Below are positions 46,661 to 55,115 of a DNA stretch of 64,000 bases, one piece after another (position 1 is the first letter of the stretch; every line of letters starts with the position of its first letter). The stretch is from Arenicella chitinivorans (GTDB lineage Bacteria; Pseudomonadota; Gammaproteobacteria; Arenicellales; Arenicellaceae). The stretch is from NCBI RefSeq assembly GCF_014651515.1, contig NZ_BMXA01000004.1:124001-188000 (forward strand), in the 5' to 3' direction. Position numbers and translations under genes: made by a program. The notes under the pieces are model-generated. The model had not been told where the DNA came from and made no database searches. It saw only the letters and a list, made by a program, of their open reading frames with translations.

Positions 46661-48256
46661 GCTCTCGCCTTTTGCAAGTTTACTAATATCTTGGAGCATC
46701 AATTTAGCTCTTTCATCTAGAAACTCTGAATATTCAAGGGTTGAGTAATCTACTGAAGCAGGATCAGGCAGATAGTTCGAGCTAAATACATTTTTTGCCT
46801 CGACACCCAACTCAGAAATTAGTCTCGGCAAATAATCATTCGGATGATCATCACTTATCGCATTGTTTTCTGAAGCTGCCAACATACAAAAATTTGCAAG
46901 ACTATTATGCTCTCCAGGCGCCTTAATCCGTTTTAAATGAGCCTTGGGGTAAATATGGTGGAATTGTTTGCTATTGTAGTTTGATAGCGCCACCTCTGGA
47001 TCAATTTGAGCTCCATTAGTAATATTTCGTGGCCCTCTTAAGGCAAGTAATATTATTAGAGCCCTAGATCTAGAGTTATTACTTCTAAATGCCAGCCTTT
47101 TGAATGCTTCTGAGGTAGGGATGTTTCCAAACGATTTTTTGGGGTCTTCTCCATTTACTACAAATGAGTCTATTGCCTCCAGATCTTGAGAAACAAAAGA
47201 TTCTGACGCGCCCCTGTATCGCTCAGAAAATGCACTAAGCCAAAACCATTCTCTAACACGCCTTATATCTTCTAGGCTTAATGTCTTTCTTTTTGAATAA
47301 ATATATGACAGTACAATTGCGATTGCTTCATAAGGAAGAAAGTCCCAGCTGTAAATTTTAAACTCTGTTTTGAGAAGGTCCACAGTCTTTAATAGTGCGG
47401 ATTTGGCAATTTCAACCAGGGCATCCATTTCTTCTTTCGACAGATTTCGAAGAGACAATACCTGTTCTTTCTTTATTCCTTTGTGCTTTATTGCAGATAG
47501 ACACTTCAGAACTGTATTACCATCAATATCATCGAAACCTTTTGGCTTCAAAGAAATCGCTATCTTTTGTGCTTCATCATTTAGGTCAAAATTTTCAGTC
47601 CAAGTTGCAGCAACCATTAAGTCATATGTTGAAAGCCTAGTTCCTGAACTGTTGATCCTCTCGAATATTGGACACACTTCTTCAACAGTTAAGTCTTTAA
47701 GTGTAACAACTGGTATTCGGTAGTTTGTAATTACGTCTATTAGACCATCTAATTTCCGTTGGAGCTCATCAGCATTCGGATAACTCACCAGACCTGATCT
47801 AAAGTTAAGCAATTTAGTGGTGTTGTAAATTATTCTTAGTGGAAACTGTGTCTGGCTAAATTCTTCAGGGGCTTCCGTAAAGCATTCATCAACAAGATCA
47901 TAAACTGCATCAAATCCATCCTGCCCCTCTAACGCACCTAAAGCTGAGTAAATTACCGTTAGTCGTTGCTGGCCATCCAGCACATAGTCCGTGGGAGACA
48001 TATCATCAGTTTCTGGAAGCTTAAATGCTCCTATATTTCTTTCAACTGCCAATGAGTTTTTTGTTCGCCAAAGCAACAAACTTCCAACAGGATAATTGCT
48101 CGCTATGGAATCAAGAAGTTTCAGAGCTTGTTCTTCTTTCCAGACGAACTGCCGCTGAAATTGAGGAACCTTAATCTGACCAGAATTAATATCTGCAATC
48201 AGATCCTTTAGAAATGGTGTCCCAGTTTCAAGTCTACTTGCTATATTTGCTGACAT
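46655..48256 (-). CDS. DUF262/HNH (GmrSD-like) protein, probable phage-defence nuclease
   Basis: A 533-residue protein. The N-terminal DUF262 domain has PQFQRQFVW (31-39) and DGQQRLT (94-100), the ParB/sulfiredoxin-like NTP-binding motif. A helical centre is followed near 446 by FHHIYPKAHLKR, an HNH-type His-His pattern like DUF1524. This two-domain order is that of GmrSD-type restriction enzymes that attack modified phage DNA; single-chain variants are common in defence islands. Target specificity cannot be read. It forms a 1.69-kb single-gene cassette (46611-48302). Confidence 0.8.
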   Translation of the reverse strand: MSANIASRLETGTPFLKDLIADINSGQIKVPQFQRQFVWKEEQALKLLDSIASNYPVGSLLLWRTKNSLAVERNIGAFKLPETDDMSPTDYVLDGQQRLTVIYSALGALEGQDGFDAVYDLVDECFTEAPEEFSQTQFPLRIIYNTTKLLNFRSGLVSYPNADELQRKLDGLIDVITNYRIPVVTLKDLTVEEVCPIFERINSSGTRLSTYDLMVAATWTENFDLNDEAQKIAISLKPKGFDDIDGNTVLKCLSAIKHKGIKKEQVLSLRNLSKEEMDALVEIAKSALLKTVDLLKTEFKIYSWDFLPYEAIAIVLSYIYSKRKTLSLEDIRRVREWFWLSAFSERYRGASESFVSQDLEAIDSFVVNGEDPKKSFGNIPTSEAFKRLAFRSNNSRSRALIILLALRGPRNITNGAQIDPEVALSNYNSKQFHHIYPKAHLKRIKAPGEHNSLANFCMLAASENNAISDDHPNDYLPRLISELGVEAKNVFSSNYLPDPASVDYSTLEYSEFLDERAKLMLQDISKLAKGESI

Positions 48257-48296
48257 ATAATTCCTAAATTAAATATTCCACTGAAGCCCGGTTGGC

Positions 48297-48374
48297 ATAT
48301 AACGCCAGTAACACGGGCGCGGGCGTAGCGCGCGTCCGAGCGCTGTAAGCGCTGTGTGTTTGTTCTTGTTATGT
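48297..48374 (-). repeat. attC site of the 48386 cassette
   Basis: Plus-strand boxes are ATATAAC (48297-48303) and GTTATGT (48368-48374). The body carries GGGCGCGGGCG/CGCGCGTCC and GAGCGCTGTAAGCGCTG stems. The R'' box ACATAAC on the minus strand complements the cassette start GTTATGT at 48616. Confidence 0.85.
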
Positions 48375-48385
48375 TTCATATGCCA

Positions 48386-48595
48386 TTACACCAACCGAAT
48401 AGCAAGAACTACAATTGCCAACAATATTAAAAAGCCGATAAGCCTTAAAAGAAAGATTTCACCTTTGTGTGGCGGAACTTGTACCTTCTGTTTTAGGACA
48501 TCGACATACAGGTACTTGCCAATGCTGTGCGACAAAAAGCCAGTCAATAAATCTAGCCCGCCAAACAGTATTAGGATTAAAAGTAAAATTTCCAT
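48386..48595 (-). CDS. small membrane protein, 69 aa, cassette-borne
   Basis: A 69-residue protein with two membrane helices (about 2-20 and 49-68), joined by a polar loop containing KYLYVDVLKQKVQVPPHKGEI. It is the only ORF of a 313-bp cassette (48303-48615). Function unknown. The small hairpin-membrane form resembles phage-defence effectors or toxins, but nothing in the sequence proves this. Confidence 0.6.
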   Translation of the reverse strand: MEILLLILILFGGLDLLTGFLSHSIGKYLYVDVLKQKVQVPPHKGEIFLLRLIGFLILLAIVVLAIRLV

Positions 48596-48609
48596 ACTAG
48601 CTCAGGTAA

Positions 48610-48696
48610 ACATAACGCCATTGCAAGGGGCGGCGCGGAGCGACGACCCGCGCAGTGAGTGAAACGAACGAAGTGAACTTGGCGAACTTGTTATAA
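48610..48696 (-). repeat. attC site of the 48691 cassette
   Basis: Plus-strand boxes are ACATAAC (48610-48616) and GTTATAA (48690-48696). The GGGGCGGCGCGGAGCGACGACCCGCGC body is strongly foldable. The R'' box TTATAAC on the minus strand exactly complements the cassette start GTTATAA at 49279. The box overlaps the stop codon of the 48691 gene. Confidence 0.88.
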
Positions 48697-49263
48697 GGGT
48701 TTTTCAATACTACCAACCAGCGTTGCAGCTGAACGAGTAAAATAATACATTGGATCACCGCTTGAATTATAATCTTTAAGGAGAAGTCCTAGCTCTAGTA
48801 AGAGTGCTAGATCATCTTTAAAAAATCGAGTTTCTTTACACGTATAATTTGGACCCGGACATAATATTAAGTTTTGATCATTTGTACCGACTTCGTTAGA
48901 AAGAAGGAAATATTCGGTTTCATTTTGATCCATAAGCACCAGCAATTCTATAGCCTGTTGGGACATCGAATCTCTGGAATAACTTAAAGCTAAATCATCT
49001 AACCCTGAAGAATGTATAGATAGAATTGCGAGTTGATCCGAAATTTTGTCTAGTTTTTCGTTAACGCTTTCAAGCCCTTTATTGAGTATGATTTTTATAC
49101 TCAATGTTGTTTCTTGATTTCGTCTGATTTTTTCACACAACTCGATATGATTATGTTCCGTTAGCCAGTTCAAAAATTCACCAACATCTGCAATTTCATT
49201 CGCCTTTCGACCAGAGGCGAATGCCGACAGTAACCCGACAACTTGAGCGAACTCGGCGATCAT
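48691..49263 (-). CDS. hypothetical protein, 190 aa, cassette-borne
   Basis: A 190-residue protein. The N-terminal hydrophobic-helical part (FAQVVGLLSAFASGR) is followed by a helical region with heptad spacing (about 58-85, LNKGLESVNEKLDKISDQLAIL) and a C-terminal domain with FFKDDLALLLELGLLL. A GGAGGAG Shine-Dalgarno stands before the ATG, within 16 bp of the attC boundary. No family recognised. It lies between an Abi protein and a DUF262 nuclease, so a defence role is worth testing, by position only. Confidence 0.65.
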   Translation of the reverse strand: MIAEFAQVVGLLSAFASGRKANEIADVGEFLNWLTEHNHIELCEKIRRNQETTLSIKIILNKGLESVNEKLDKISDQLAILSIHSSGLDDLALSYSRDSMSQQAIELLVLMDQNETEYFLLSNEVGTNDQNLILCPGPNYTCKETRFFKDDLALLLELGLLLKDYNSSGDPMYYFTRSAATLVGSIEKPL

Positions 49264-49272
49264 TACTCCTCC

Positions 49273-49341
49273 TTATAACGCCGCAATAATTTGGCGCAAG
49301 GAGCGCAGCGTATTGGGGTCAAATTGATTGTTTTGTTAGCT
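49273..49341 (-). repeat. attC site of the Abi_C cassette
   Basis: Plus-strand boxes are TTATAAC (49273-49279) and GTTAGCT (49335-49341). The arms CAATAATTTG and CAAATTGATTG pair to form the stem. On the minus strand the R'' box AGCTAAC exactly complements the cassette start GTTAGCT at 50199. The box contains the Abi_C stop codon. Confidence 0.9.
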
Positions 49342-50160
49342 GCTATCATTTAACCGGTTAAGTAAAAAATTCGCGACAATGCCAACGGACTCAATAATGC
49401 TATGAGACTCTTCAGTACTCAAGGCTGAAATGCATAACTTTCCGTGACCTGTACCTTCTCTATTACGGACTCTATTTATACTAGTGGCCATTTGAAAAAG
49501 CGCTCTTTCGTAGTTTTTTATTGCTGGTTCATTAGGGGCAATAGGTGTTTCTGGAGTGGCCATATTTAGAGCAGCATAGGCTTGACCAAACAAAGTAGGA
49601 AAATTGGCATTCGCGGGATGGTTACCAAACCTTGTTTGAATAATATGCTTTGCTGTTGCCTCCAAAAGATCCTTTCCAGTACCTGACAATAACGCGGCAT
49701 CCTCTGAGCCTCGCTTGGCTCTTTGTGCGTATGCTTGCAGCGCTTCAGTTAGGTGCTTGCCTCTGAGGGTATCTAAAACCTTTGGGCGAATATCTCCGTT
49801 TTCTGATAGGGAAAAGCTCTCCGAATCAAATGCACTAATAGCATTAAGGATTTGCTCTTTACCTACAAAGTTTGGCGATGAATCTCTAAAACCACCCACG
49901 GCTCTAACCTGAGAAAGAAGAAGCCCTATAAGTTGGCCGCCTAATGATGGTTCATTTTCAAGCGCCCAATTCAGAGTAGCTCGAACTCTTTTGGCTTTTC
50001 CGACAGATTGACCCTGAAATTTTGGATCAGCTTTAGTTAAGCCCGCTTTTTTAATTTGAACTTCAAGATCGTAATGTGTCGGCTCTCTAGATTCAACTTG
50101 TGCGTCATCAACGAGCTTAGATACTGCAACAATTATTAAATCTGATATTGGTAATTCCAT
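49336..50160 (-). CDS. abortive infection family protein (Abi_C-like)
   Basis: A 274-residue soluble protein. The C-terminal region ALLSGTGKDLLEATAKHIIQTRFG, then NRVRNREGTGHG near 235, is the pattern of the Abi_C domain found in phage-exclusion proteins. The N-terminal half (about 1-110) is an unassigned helical domain. It forms a 920-bp single-gene cassette (49279-50198), the one closest to the expected attI position and so presumably among the last acquired. Confidence 0.75.
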   Translation of the reverse strand: MELPISDLIIVAVSKLVDDAQVESREPTHYDLEVQIKKAGLTKADPKFQGQSVGKAKRVRATLNWALENEPSLGGQLIGLLLSQVRAVGGFRDSSPNFVGKEQILNAISAFDSESFSLSENGDIRPKVLDTLRGKHLTEALQAYAQRAKRGSEDAALLSGTGKDLLEATAKHIIQTRFGNHPANANFPTLFGQAYAALNMATPETPIAPNEPAIKNYERALFQMATSINRVRNREGTGHGKLCISALSTEESHSIIESVGIVANFLLNRLNDSS

Positions 50161-50617
50161 TTTATCTCAAAATACTCCGATGTGGTTTTGGCAGCTAACA
50201 GCTTATTATTGAGCGCGCTCGATTTCGCCCAAATTGATATTTCGAAAAACTTTTGTAACCCTCTGTTTTAACTCTACTTTTCCTCATTCCCTCGTTTATC
50301 CTTGGTGTCAAAGTGTGCGTGCGCAATATCAATCCTAGCAGTGCGCAATAACATTCTCAACGATAAGCATAAGTCTGTGATTTTGCTAATTATGTTTAAT
50401 TTCAAAAGTGACAAAGTGTGCGCGAGCTGGAGCGTAAAGTGACCAGTTCTGGCTAAATCAACCAGATATACTGCTTATAATTACAGTATATTTAGAATAT
50501 TGATCTGTTTTAAGAATACATAGAATATGCCGCGTTTAACATTGGTGTTTAGTATGTTGGGGGCCTGGTCGAAACATGTGGTTTAATAGGCCCAACGTTG
50601 TATTAGGAGGTCACTGT
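50161..50617. other. non-coding region beyond the attI-side end, with repeats
   Basis: No gene and no intI remnant is seen. It holds the cassette junction AGCTAAC (50193-50199) and a palindrome GAGCGCGCTC (50211-50220). It also holds two direct repeats, GTGCGCAATA (50319-50328 and 50341-50350, 22 bp apart) and TGWCAAAGTGTGCG (50306-50319 and 50409-50422, one mismatch). These could be remnants of attI/integrase-promoter sequence or regulator sites. Confidence 0.45.
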
Positions 50618-50962
50618 ATGGAAGAAACCACAAATTGGAAAGATGTTGAATCGGAACGACTACTGGCCTATATCGAAAAATCGATTAAAATCGTTCTTGA
50701 AAGCGATGCTTTAATGCCTAATAACGTGGACACTTGGGCCTCTGTCAAAAGCACGATCGTTAGCTTTTTGACAGAGATATGGTTGAACGGTGGTTTACAG
50801 GGCGCAACTGCCGACGTTGCCTTCAATGTTTGGGTTGGCCCTAGCTTGTCCACGGCAAGCGGAGCGGAGCCGAATAACTATTTGGCCGTTGATGTAAAAG
50901 TGGCTATAGAACGTCCTGCTGAATACACGGTAATTACCTTCGTTCAAGAGCAGGCTGGCTGA
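50618..50962 (+). CDS. stand-alone contractile tail sheath C-terminal domain protein
   Basis: A 114-residue product starting at 50618 after a perfect AGGAGG Shine-Dalgarno (50605-50610, 7-base spacing). The sequence ERLLAYIEKSIKIVL, MPNNVDTWASVKSTIVSFLTEIW, NGGLQGATADVAFNVWVG and a final IERPAEYTVITFVQE follow, in order, the C-terminal domain of phage and R-type contractile tail sheaths, which are normally 380-500 residues. No N-terminal sheath sequence and no other tail gene lie nearby. It may be a remnant or a domesticated single domain. Confidence 0.7.
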   Translation: MEETTNWKDVESERLLAYIEKSIKIVLESDALMPNNVDTWASVKSTIVSFLTEIWLNGGLQGATADVAFNVWVGPSLSTASGAEPNNYLAVDVKVAIERPAEYTVITFVQEQAG

Positions 50963-51140
50963 GACTGCTGTAGTTTTCAGATACTAGAAATTCGCAACAG
51001 GTTTCACTTTGCTATTTCTCACAGCCAGCTGGTCACTACTCTAGATGTGAAGCTGGATTCTCAAACGTAAACAAGGAGTGAATGCGGCAAAGTAAGCACC
51101 TGTTAGATTGTTGGGCCTAATAATCCAACCGACACGCACT

Positions 51141-52010
51141 ATGTTTGCTCCGCTTCGATTTATTAAAACACTGGTTGTTGGTGTATTTGTGCTCGCGTTG
51201 TCCGCGTGCGCGACCACGTTCCCTACGCCTCAGAATGCGCCACCTAGCACCGATTCATCACTCTCTGGCGCCATGCTGTTTGGTCAAACGTTTGATGCGC
51301 ATGGTGGTGAACACCTCAGTGAATTAGATAATGTGAGCGTTGGGATAACTGGCAAATGGAAGCAGTTGATTCGGCGCATACAACCCTTGGTGACTGACTA
51401 TGCGTATCGAGTTGAGTCGCAGGAGCGCTTGTTCCCTAAGGAGCGTGTGTATGCCGCGCACTATACTGGCCCGGCTGGGAACAAGTCGGTGTATCGTAGC
51501 CCGGACACGATTACAGTGCACTATAACGGGGTTGAGTCGACGGACTCGGCAGTATTAAGCAGCACCGCGCTCACGGCAGATGCGTTTCATTTATTTTTGC
51601 TTGGCCCGTTGGCTCTTGAACCATGGCAGGCTCAGTTTGAACGACTTGCCGATGCGCCACTGAACGGTGAGTTGCATCATCGGATTCATTTGAATCTCGC
51701 ACCTGGGTTTGGCTATGGTCAACAAGACCAAGTCGTATTGTGGATTGATTCTAAAACCAAGTTGACGCGTATGATTCAAATCACCTTGACCGGTCACGAC
51801 TCAACCAAAGCAGCGCATGTTGAGGTGGAGTACCTTGATTACCTAGTTAAAGGGGAATACACCTTTCCAGCAAAATTTTTTGAACGCGTAAACGCACCGA
51901 TTGCGATTGATGCGCATGCCTGGGAATTGACCGAGCTTCAAATCAATTCAGACTATTCAGTTGATGATGTACGTAAGCCCGGTTTAGGTAATGCAAAATT
52001 GGTTAATTAG
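51141..52010 (+). CDS. lipoprotein, about 289 aa, function unknown
   Basis: I start at the ATG at 51141, which gives a normal lipoprotein signal with lipobox LSAC (Cys22). The mature protein is beta-rich; the region from FGQTFDAHGGEHLSELDNVSVGITGKW to VEVEYLDYLVKGEYTFPAKFFERV resembles LolA/LolB-like or sigma-E-regulator-type half-barrels. It would be anchored in the outer membrane. It ends at a strong terminator shared with ppa. Confidence 0.7.
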   Translation: MFAPLRFIKTLVVGVFVLALSACATTFPTPQNAPPSTDSSLSGAMLFGQTFDAHGGEHLSELDNVSVGITGKWKQLIRRIQPLVTDYAYRVESQERLFPKERVYAAHYTGPAGNKSVYRSPDTITVHYNGVESTDSAVLSSTALTADAFHLFLLGPLALEPWQAQFERLADAPLNGELHHRIHLNLAPGFGYGQQDQVVLWIDSKTKLTRMIQITLTGHDSTKAAHVEVEYLDYLVKGEYTFPAKFFERVNAPIAIDAHAWELTELQINSDYSVDDVRKPGLGNAKLVN

Positions 52011-52020
52011 TCACGCATAA

Positions 52021-52050
52021 AAAAAGCGGTAACCGACGCTACCGCTTTTT
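52021..52050. terminator. bidirectional intrinsic terminator between the lipoprotein gene and ppa
   Basis: A perfect 11-bp stem AAAAAGCGGTA/TACCGCTTTTT with an 8-base loop, plus T-tracts in both directions. It serves the convergent lipoprotein gene and ppa. Confidence 0.9.
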
Positions 52051-52108
52051 TTCTCAGGCTGCCGATGTGTTCCACTACTTTACAGTGGTTCAATCGGTAG
52101 GGGCTGCA

Positions 52109-52645
52109 TTATTTTAGGGTGGCTTGGTAGCGCTCTGCGGCCGCCAAAATCTCTTTGCGCGCTTCTTCTTTACCGACCCAACCTTTAACTTTTACCCATT
52201 TGCCTTGCTCGAGGTCTTTGTAGTGCTCGAAGAAGTGTGCGATTTTATCCAGCATCTCTTGCTGAACGTCGCGGTAGGTTGAAACTTTGTTATAGAACTT
52301 AGTCAGCTTTTCGATCGGCACAGCCAAGATCTTGGCGTCGCCACCAGCTTCGTCGTCCATCTCGAGCATGCCGATTGGGCGGCAGCGGACCACGGAACCG
52401 GTTACCAAAGGGAAGGGCGCTAAAACCAGCACGTCTGCTGGATCACCATCGTCAGACAGTGTTTGTGGAATGTAGCCGTAGTTGCAAGGGTAGTGCATCG
52501 CGGTTGACATGAAACGGTCAACAAACATGGCGCCGGTTTCTTTGTCCACTTCGTATTTGATTGGATCACCGTAACGTGGAATTTCCACGATCACATTTAC
52601 ATCATCCGGTAGAGACTTGCCTGGGCCTACATTATTGAGAGACAT
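52109..52645 (-). CDS. ppa: inorganic diphosphatase (soluble, family I)
   Basis: Hydrolyses PPi to two phosphates in the cytoplasm. At 178 residues it is the usual bacterial family I length. Seen are the substrate/metal residues in [19 protein letters not shown], the [14 protein letters not shown] signature with its catalytic Asp cluster, and [14 protein letters not shown]. It is divergent from the membrane pyrophosphatase, so the two PPi-consuming enzymes share one intergenic region. Confidence 0.96.
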   Translation of the reverse strand: MSLNNVGPGKSLPDDVNVIVEIPRYGDPIKYEVDKETGAMFVDRFMSTAMHYPCNYGYIPQTLSDDGDPADVLVLAPFPLVTGSVVRCRPIGMLEMDDEAGGDAKILAVPIEKLTKFYNKVSTYRDVQQEMLDKIAHFFEHYKDLEQGKWVKVKGWVGKEEARKEILAAAERYQATLK

Positions 52646-52685
52646 CTTGATTGCTCCGAAAAGTTGGTCTTGAAAAATTGGCTGT

Positions 52686-52691
52686 ATTATA
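52686..52691 (-). promoter_or_regulatory. -10 element, probable ppa promoter
   Basis: A perfect TATAAT on the minus strand, 40 bp before the ppa ATG; a good -35 box is not evident. The rest of the 400-bp gap (52646-53045) contains no gene I can support. Confidence 0.4.
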
Positions 52692-53045
52692 CTGATTTGA
52701 CGGTTTTAAACAGCCGCACTTGTTCAAAAAGCAGTCAAAATATAAACCAAAACAAGGGAACCAGGGATTTGAGCGATTTTCAACGCATTCGGTTTTACCT
52801 ACGTTATGCCAAAGGCGGTGTCGTCGTCTCCTTTCAGTCGGTTCCTCACACTAAAAGTCACTCCCAAGAAGTGGATTCGAGGCCAAGCCAAGCAGAAGTT
52901 TGTTAGTTTATTGATCAATCTAATTTGCAACACTTGAGGCCTGGCTGCTGGAGTTACGGCAGGGAGTTACTCAGGGTTGCAGACGCCGTACCGATTGTCT
53001 TGGTTAGAGTGTTGCCGCTTACGGGAAACAACCGGAGGACACTCT

Positions 53046-55058
53046 ATGTCTGTACAAGCTGTACCTGCCTTATTCGGCATTATTGGTTTACTGTTTGCTT
53101 TCATCATCTACATGATGATCTCAAAACAAAAAGTGTTAGAAGGAAAGGTCGCCAGCATTGGCGAACAAATTCATATTGGCGCGATGGCATTTATGCGCCG
53201 TGAATATACGATTCTTTTCGCCTTTGTTGCCGTTCTCGCCGTGCTTATCGCTGTTTCTGATCTCGGCTTACACACCATGTATGCATTCCTACTCGGGGCA
53301 TTTTGTTCTGCTTTTGCTGGGTATATTGGCATGTTCACCGCCACCAAAGCCAACACACGCACGACCACGGCCGCGCATGAAAAAGGCGCCTCGGCTGCGT
53401 TGGTGACGGCATTTAATGGTGGCTCGGTTATGGGTTTAACTGTTGCGTCTATGGGCTTATTTGGTCTTGGTATTTTGTATTACGTTTACGGAGCCAATGC
53501 CGAGAGTGCGCATACGATTCACGGCTTTGGTATGGGCGCTTCTGTCGTAGCGCTGTTCTCTCGTGTTGGCGGCGGTATTTTTACTAAGAGCGCCGACGTT
53601 GGTGCGGACTTGGTTGGTAAAGTAGAAGCGGGCATACCTGAAGATGATCCACGAAACCCAGCTGTCATCGCCGACAATGTTGGGGATAATGTTGGTGACG
53701 TTGCAGGCATGGGTTCCGATATCTTTGAGTCCTATTGCGGATCGATGATCGCTACCATTGCTATTGCGTCGACGCTTAGTGCTGGTGTCATTGTCAGCCT
53801 CGGTGGTAAGCAAGAAGCGCTGATGGGCCTGCCCTTGGCGTTGTCGTCCGTCGGTTTGATTTGTTCCGTGCTAGGCATTCTATTAGTTGCGTTAATGAGT
53901 AACAGCGCGGCAGAGAAAGCCTTGCGTGCAGGCACCATTGGTTCCTCGGTATTGTTTATTGCCGCGTCGTACTTTTTGATCAATAAATTTGGCATTGCTA
54001 ACAGCGTTTGGTACTCCGTTGTGATTGGTTCAGTCGGTGGCATCATTATTGGTTTGGTCACTGAGTATTACACGGCGGGCAAACCAATTCGCACAATCGC
54101 GGCGTCGGGCGAGACCGGCCCAGCGACGGTGATTATTTCTGGTCTAGCGATCGGGATGCAATCTGTGATTGTGCCAATCCTAACCTTATGCGGAATCATC
54201 TACTTTTCAAGTCATTTTGCCGGTTTGTACGGCGTGGCCATTGCCGCCGTTGGTATGTTGGCAACTGTTGGCATTACCATGGCCATCGATGCGTATGGCC
54301 CGGTTGCGGATAACGCGGGCGGTATTGCCGAAATGGCCGGTTTAGGTGCTGATACACGCAAGATCACCGACTCGCTGGATGAAGTCGGCAATACCACAGC
54401 GGCAATCGGTAAAGGCTTTGCAATAGGTGCAGCAGCCTTAGCTGCGCTGGCAATCATCTCTGCGTATATCGAAACGGTGTCGTTGCGGGTTGCCGAATTT
54501 AGTCTGCAAATCAACAACCCCGAAGTTCTGGTCGGTATGTTTATTGGCGGTATTTTTCCATTCTGGGTTAGTAGCCTCACAATGACCGCCGTTGGCGATG
54601 CCGCCTTCGATATGATTAAAGAGGTACGGCGTCAATTTAAAGAGATCCCTGGCTTGCTCGAGGGCACTAGCCCACCCGATACAGCGACCTGTGTCGATAT
54701 TGCAACCACCGCTGCGTTGAAACGTATGATCTTACCAGGTGTGTTGGCGGTGGCAGCGCCGGTCGTGGTTGGGTTTGGGATCGGTGCGGAGGCACTCGGC
54801 GGCATGTTAGGTGGCGCCTTGCTTGGCTGTGTTCTTTTGGCTATTACGATGGCAAATGCAGGTGGCGCTTGGGATAACGCGAAAAAATACGTAGAACGTG
54901 GTAACCACGGAGGTAAGGGCTCCGATACGCATGCCGCCGTAGTTGTCGGCGACACGGTTGGTGACCCCTTTAAAGACACAAGCGGTCCATCCATGAACAT
55001 TTTGATTAATGTAATGGCGATTGTAAGCTTGGTGATTGCGCCTTTGTTAAGTCATTAA
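53046..55058 (+). CDS. hppA: membrane-bound ion-pumping pyrophosphatase (K+-dependent type)
   Basis: A 670-residue protein with about 16 transmembrane helices. It couples PPi hydrolysis to H+ or Na+ export across the inner membrane. The catalytic core [20 protein letters not shown] and [16 protein letters not shown] are present. The position that decides potassium dependence reads GNTTAA (Ala, not the Lys of K+-independent enzymes), so the enzyme should need K+; whether H+ or Na+ is pumped is not clear. I start at the ATG at 53046 with GGAGG 8 bases before it, rather than at an upstream in-frame ATG. Confidence 0.94.
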   Translation: MSVQAVPALFGIIGLLFAFIIYMMISKQKVLEGKVASIGEQIHIGAMAFMRREYTILFAFVAVLAVLIAVSDLGLHTMYAFLLGAFCSAFAGYIGMFTATKANTRTTTAAHEKGASAALVTAFNGGSVMGLTVASMGLFGLGILYYVYGANAESAHTIHGFGMGASVVALFSRVGGGIFTKSADVGADLVGKVEAGIPEDDPRNPAVIADNVGDNVGDVAGMGSDIFESYCGSMIATIAIASTLSAGVIVSLGGKQEALMGLPLALSSVGLICSVLGILLVALMSNSAAEKALRAGTIGSSVLFIAASYFLINKFGIANSVWYSVVIGSVGGIIIGLVTEYYTAGKPIRTIAASGETGPATVIISGLAIGMQSVIVPILTLCGIIYFSSHFAGLYGVAIAAVGMLATVGITMAIDAYGPVADNAGGIAEMAGLGADTRKITDSLDEVGNTTAAIGKGFAIGAAALAALAIISAYIETVSLRVAEFSLQINNPEVLVGMFIGGIFPFWVSSLTMTAVGDAAFDMIKEVRRQFKEIPGLLEGTSPPDTATCVDIATTAALKRMILPGVLAVAAPVVVGFGIGAEALGGMLGGALLGCVLLAITMANAGGAWDNAKKYVERGNHGGKGSDTHAAVVVGDTVGDPFKDTSGPSMNILINVMAIVSLVIAPLLSH

Positions 55059-55088
55059 CCAAAGCGATCCCACTAGCATCTGATGCAG

Positions 55089-55112
55089 CAACGGCACCTT
55101 CAGGTGCCGTTG
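55089..55112. terminator. hairpin terminator between hppA and ubiC
   Basis: A perfect 10-bp stem CAACGGCACC/GGTGCCGTTG with a UUCA tetraloop lies between the convergent hppA and ubiC genes. The T-tract after it is short, so efficiency is uncertain. Confidence 0.6.
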
Positions 55113-55115
55113 TTG

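Larger units (their letters stand above)
45974..50199 (-). mobile_element. integron cassette array (five intact cassettes), integrase not visible
   Basis: Five consecutive minus-strand cassettes have boundaries fixed by the attC cleavage rule: 49279-50198 (Abi_C), 48616-49278 (190 aa), 48303-48615 (69 aa), 46611-48302 (DUF262/HNH) and 45980-46610 (BrnT/BrnA). For every one, the first six bases complement the R'' box of its own attC. Orientation places attI at about 50.2 kb, but the sequence to the right has no tyrosine recombinase. Older degenerate cassettes continue leftward to about 37.6 kb. By the accepted naming this is a CALIN (attC cluster lacking integrase) unless intI lies outside the window. 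Confidence 0.85.

Noticed and set aside
52664-52906. 80-codon ORF in the ppa-hppA gap
   Set aside because: No ribosome-binding site and no coding character that I can see.
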